A DNA stretch of 64,000 bases from Loxodes magnus (Eukaryota > Ciliophora > Karyorelictea > Loxodida > Loxodidae): the NCBI GenBank assembly GCA_946699065.1, contig CAMPDV010000192.1, positions 1-64,000 of the forward strand, written 5' to 3'. The position numbers were made by a program, and so were the translations under genes. The notes beneath the pieces are model-generated. The model ran no database searches. It saw only the letters and a program-made list of their open reading frames with translations, and was not told the DNA's origin. Every line of letters starts with the position of its first letter. Position 1 is the first letter of the stretch. Shown here piece after piece: positions 61,601-64,000 of this stretch.

Positions 61601-64000
61601 AGAGTATTGCTCAGAACATACGCAGTATGAAATGTTCATTTCTGAGTTGTAGGAATAAACAGCAGATCCTAAAGAATCTTTGCTTGAGCCATCAACAAAC
61701 TACGTATCTTCAATGGCAAGTTAACTCTCAAAAGCAGCCAAAGCAGTTTGTACGTAGTTTCTTATAATGCTTCATTCTATTAGCAGATAAGAGTTTCTCA
61801 AATAAACTACTGAACCTTGCTATTCTGAAAAGCAATATTAGAAAGTCACTTTTCTGATTCTTACGGTTGACCAGGTAGCTGATATAACACTTCCCTTTTA
61901 ATAGGTCATATTTTAAAAGCTAACTTAATGTAAATTAATTTCAGACGAAGATAGCTTAATAGCACTAGAATCAGGGGAATTTCCATTGTAGAAATCTGTT
62001 TTATTTATTTTCAATTAAGCTTAAAAATCCATTAATATGAAAGATTAAGCATTTTCTGTAGCGCTATTAAAAATAGACTCTTCAATTACTGCTGAAGAGT
62101 TTCAAATTAGAATTCCTGAAGTAAGAGTATATGCCTGATTATAACGGAAGCTAACCTTAGATATTAATAAGAAACTTATGTATATGAAGATAGTTGAGGT
62201 CTTAGCAAAATTATTGGAAATATTAGAGTTCTTAATTTCACTTTACTTTTAATAGCTGGAAGTCTATAAGGAAATAGTTCCAGTAGACTTAGCTATATTA
62301 TTGGAAATTATTGAGTTGTATATGAGAAATTAAGAGTTCTATGCATATAAAAATGACCCTTCGCTTGTAATACCTTTGGTAAAAATTGAGCTTTCTGATT
62401 TAAAGGAACTTTGTACTTCCATTAATCCTATTGCTCCTTTGTCTTTTGCGTAGTTGTTTGCACACTAAATATTGTAAAATTATAAATTAGACTACTAAAT
62501 ATGAAAAACAGCCCCTTCTCAAGCAGTATTCTCATAAAATTCTGAATTTTTAATTGTTATATTGGACTAAAACTCTGCTTTAAGAACCCCTCCGTAAGAT
62601 GCTTCATTTCCTATTGCCAGAGATTTTTCTATTCTTACTATGATTTGAGACAGCTAAAATATGCCTCCATTTTGGGCAAAATTGTCAATAAAAGTGCAAT
62701 TAGTTAAAAGTATTTCGTCTTAACCTTCTTACATGCTAAATACTCCACCACTAGTTGCATTATTATGCTTAAAAACGCAGTTTTCAATTGAATTTACTAC
62801 AGATAGGTCGAACAAATAAATAACTCCTCCTTTAGAAGCTGCATTTTCTTCAAAAGTGCAGCCAATAATCTATGTAAGGCTAGATTGATAACCTAAGAAA
62901 ATGATACCTGCTTTGTATAATGCTTAGTTTTAGAAAAAGTAGCTATTAATTAGTAAATCCAATTAAGAAGAATCTGACTAAACACACCCTCCTGAATAGA
63001 TTGCTCTGTTCCCACTAAAAATTAAGTTAGAAACAACACCTACTTAGGAAGAGTAGAAGCCAATAGCTCCCCCATATTCTGCTTCATTAAAATAAAAAGT
63101 GCTGTTATCAATTATTTTAATGAAGTCATTAGTAAAGTCAATAGTTCCATAATTTGCTTTGTTTCTTTTAAAGCTGCAGTTTATTATTGAATAGTTAGAC
63201 CTTCCTTCTGACTCTATCACAGCCCCTCAGCTTTCTGCAATGTTTTAGATAAATTCAGAATTATAGAAATAGCAGTCAGATTGACTAACAAACACGACTC
63301 CAGCTATTCATTAAGCTCTATTCTCTTAGAATAAGGAGTTTTCAATAATCAATCTAGTGCCCTTTATATTTATGCAGCTTCCTTTAAAGCCTTAGTTACC
63401 CTTAAATTATGACTCTCAAATAGATAATTGCTAGCCTAGACTTTAAATAACAGTTGCTTAGTTCCTTAGAAATAAGCTTTAATTTATGCTTACAGTTGCA
63501 TTATTATTCATCAATAAAATAGCACTATATGCTATATTATCAAGTAGCTATAATCTATTAAGCAGAGCTATCCCTGAATCTATTAATATGTAATTATCAT
63601 ACTATAAAATGAAGCTCTTTATAGCAACATTTTCAAGACTAAGCTAGGAGTTTTAGGATCTAATCAAAACATTTTAAATGAAAGCACTACAGTTTTACTT
63701 GTCACAATGCCTTCCATTCTCTATCTGCTCTCCTGTTATGACTAAATCTTTTATTACTAAAGTATCTTCTACTAGTTATAGCTTTAGATTAGGGCTTTAG
63801 ACAAACAAAGTAGCTTCTTTAAGGTAGTTTAGGCACATCGTCTAATATTTCCTATCCTTTGAGCAGAGATAAAACTTTTGAATCACTAGCTTTTTTGTAG
63901 ATTTCTTAGTCTAACCTCCACGTAGAATTTCGCATTAGTCACAAGAATCGCAAAACTTTTGCTGATAACAACTTCAAGAATGATTATGTGGAGATATTCA
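58619..64000 (-). CDS. Large cysteine-containing, Pmp-repeat-like multi-pass membrane protein, 5'-partial
   Basis: Seen: with TAA/TAG=Gln and TGA=Trp, one uninterrupted frame of 1,793 codons starts at the window edge; the true start lies outside and no intron is needed. Residues ~1-40 are Cys-rich (FCDSCDQCE). Residues ~90-1050 hold many degenerate repeats of the type N-x-A-x(3)-GG-[AVI]-[IVF], for example NEAEYGGAIGF and NNATSGGVF. A Cys-rich juxtamembrane block follows near 1090-1200, with GYWRSGFDTNI and CDVCEQ, then about six to eight hydrophobic segments (~1203-1550) and a K/E/Q-rich tail. Known: ciliates have many such beta-helix/growth-factor-receptor-like surface proteins, usually of unknown ligand. 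Inferred: plasma-membrane or vesicle protein with a large lumenal beta-helix. The end is placed at adjacent TAA (58622-58624) and TGA (58619-58621); beyond them the reading becomes hydrophobic, T-rich and unlike protein. Function unknown; gene call very secure. Confidence 0.93.

Overview
ORGANISM. The window is extremely AT-rich and reads as a ciliate genome with a non-standard genetic code. The one long, clearly native gene (minus strand, 64000 down to 58619) stays open for 1,793 codons only if TAA and TAG mean Gln and TGA means Trp. TGA falls where Trp is expected from family knowledge (a GYWRS motif) and where paralogous zinc knuckles in this window use TGG. A code with all three stops reassigned is known from karyorelicts such as Loxodes and from the heterotrich Condylostoma; I favour one of these but cannot name the species. 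With this code almost any frame looks open, so openness is weak evidence. I relied on motifs, on agreement between copies, and on paralogues.

LAYOUT. (1) 1-44302 is a head-to-tail array of a ~20.2 kb unit: unit 1 is 1-20277, unit 2 is 20278-40482, unit 3 starts at 40483 and breaks off in a rearrangement near 44300. Each unit holds decayed, nested retroelements: one non-LTR (LINE) reverse transcriptase, several coiled-coil plus CCHC zinc-knuckle ORF1-like genes, SINE-like modules, a pair of inverted ~275 bp GC-richer modules, and one RING-finger gene on the minus strand. (2) 44303-46000 carries a more diverged, inverted copy of the RING gene, joined to the array through a chimeric copy of the inverted module. 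(3) 46430-51500 has two further LINE copies, one split by a SINE-like module. (4) 52200-58100 holds relatives of the unit's ORF1-type elements, on both strands. (5) 58619-64000 is the native membrane-protein gene, running off the right edge.

HOW IT FITS TOGETHER. Apart from the large membrane protein and the RING gene, nearly everything recognisable is retroelement-derived. Short modules and longer elements end in the same ~35-40 nt tail, often able to form a hairpin, as in LINE/SINE pairs where the LINE enzyme recognises a shared 3' end. The RING gene is the only non-retroelement gene amplified with the array; its unit 2 copy has an uninterrupted frame. I saw no tRNA or rRNA gene, CRISPR array, telomeric repeat, convincing promoter or terminator.
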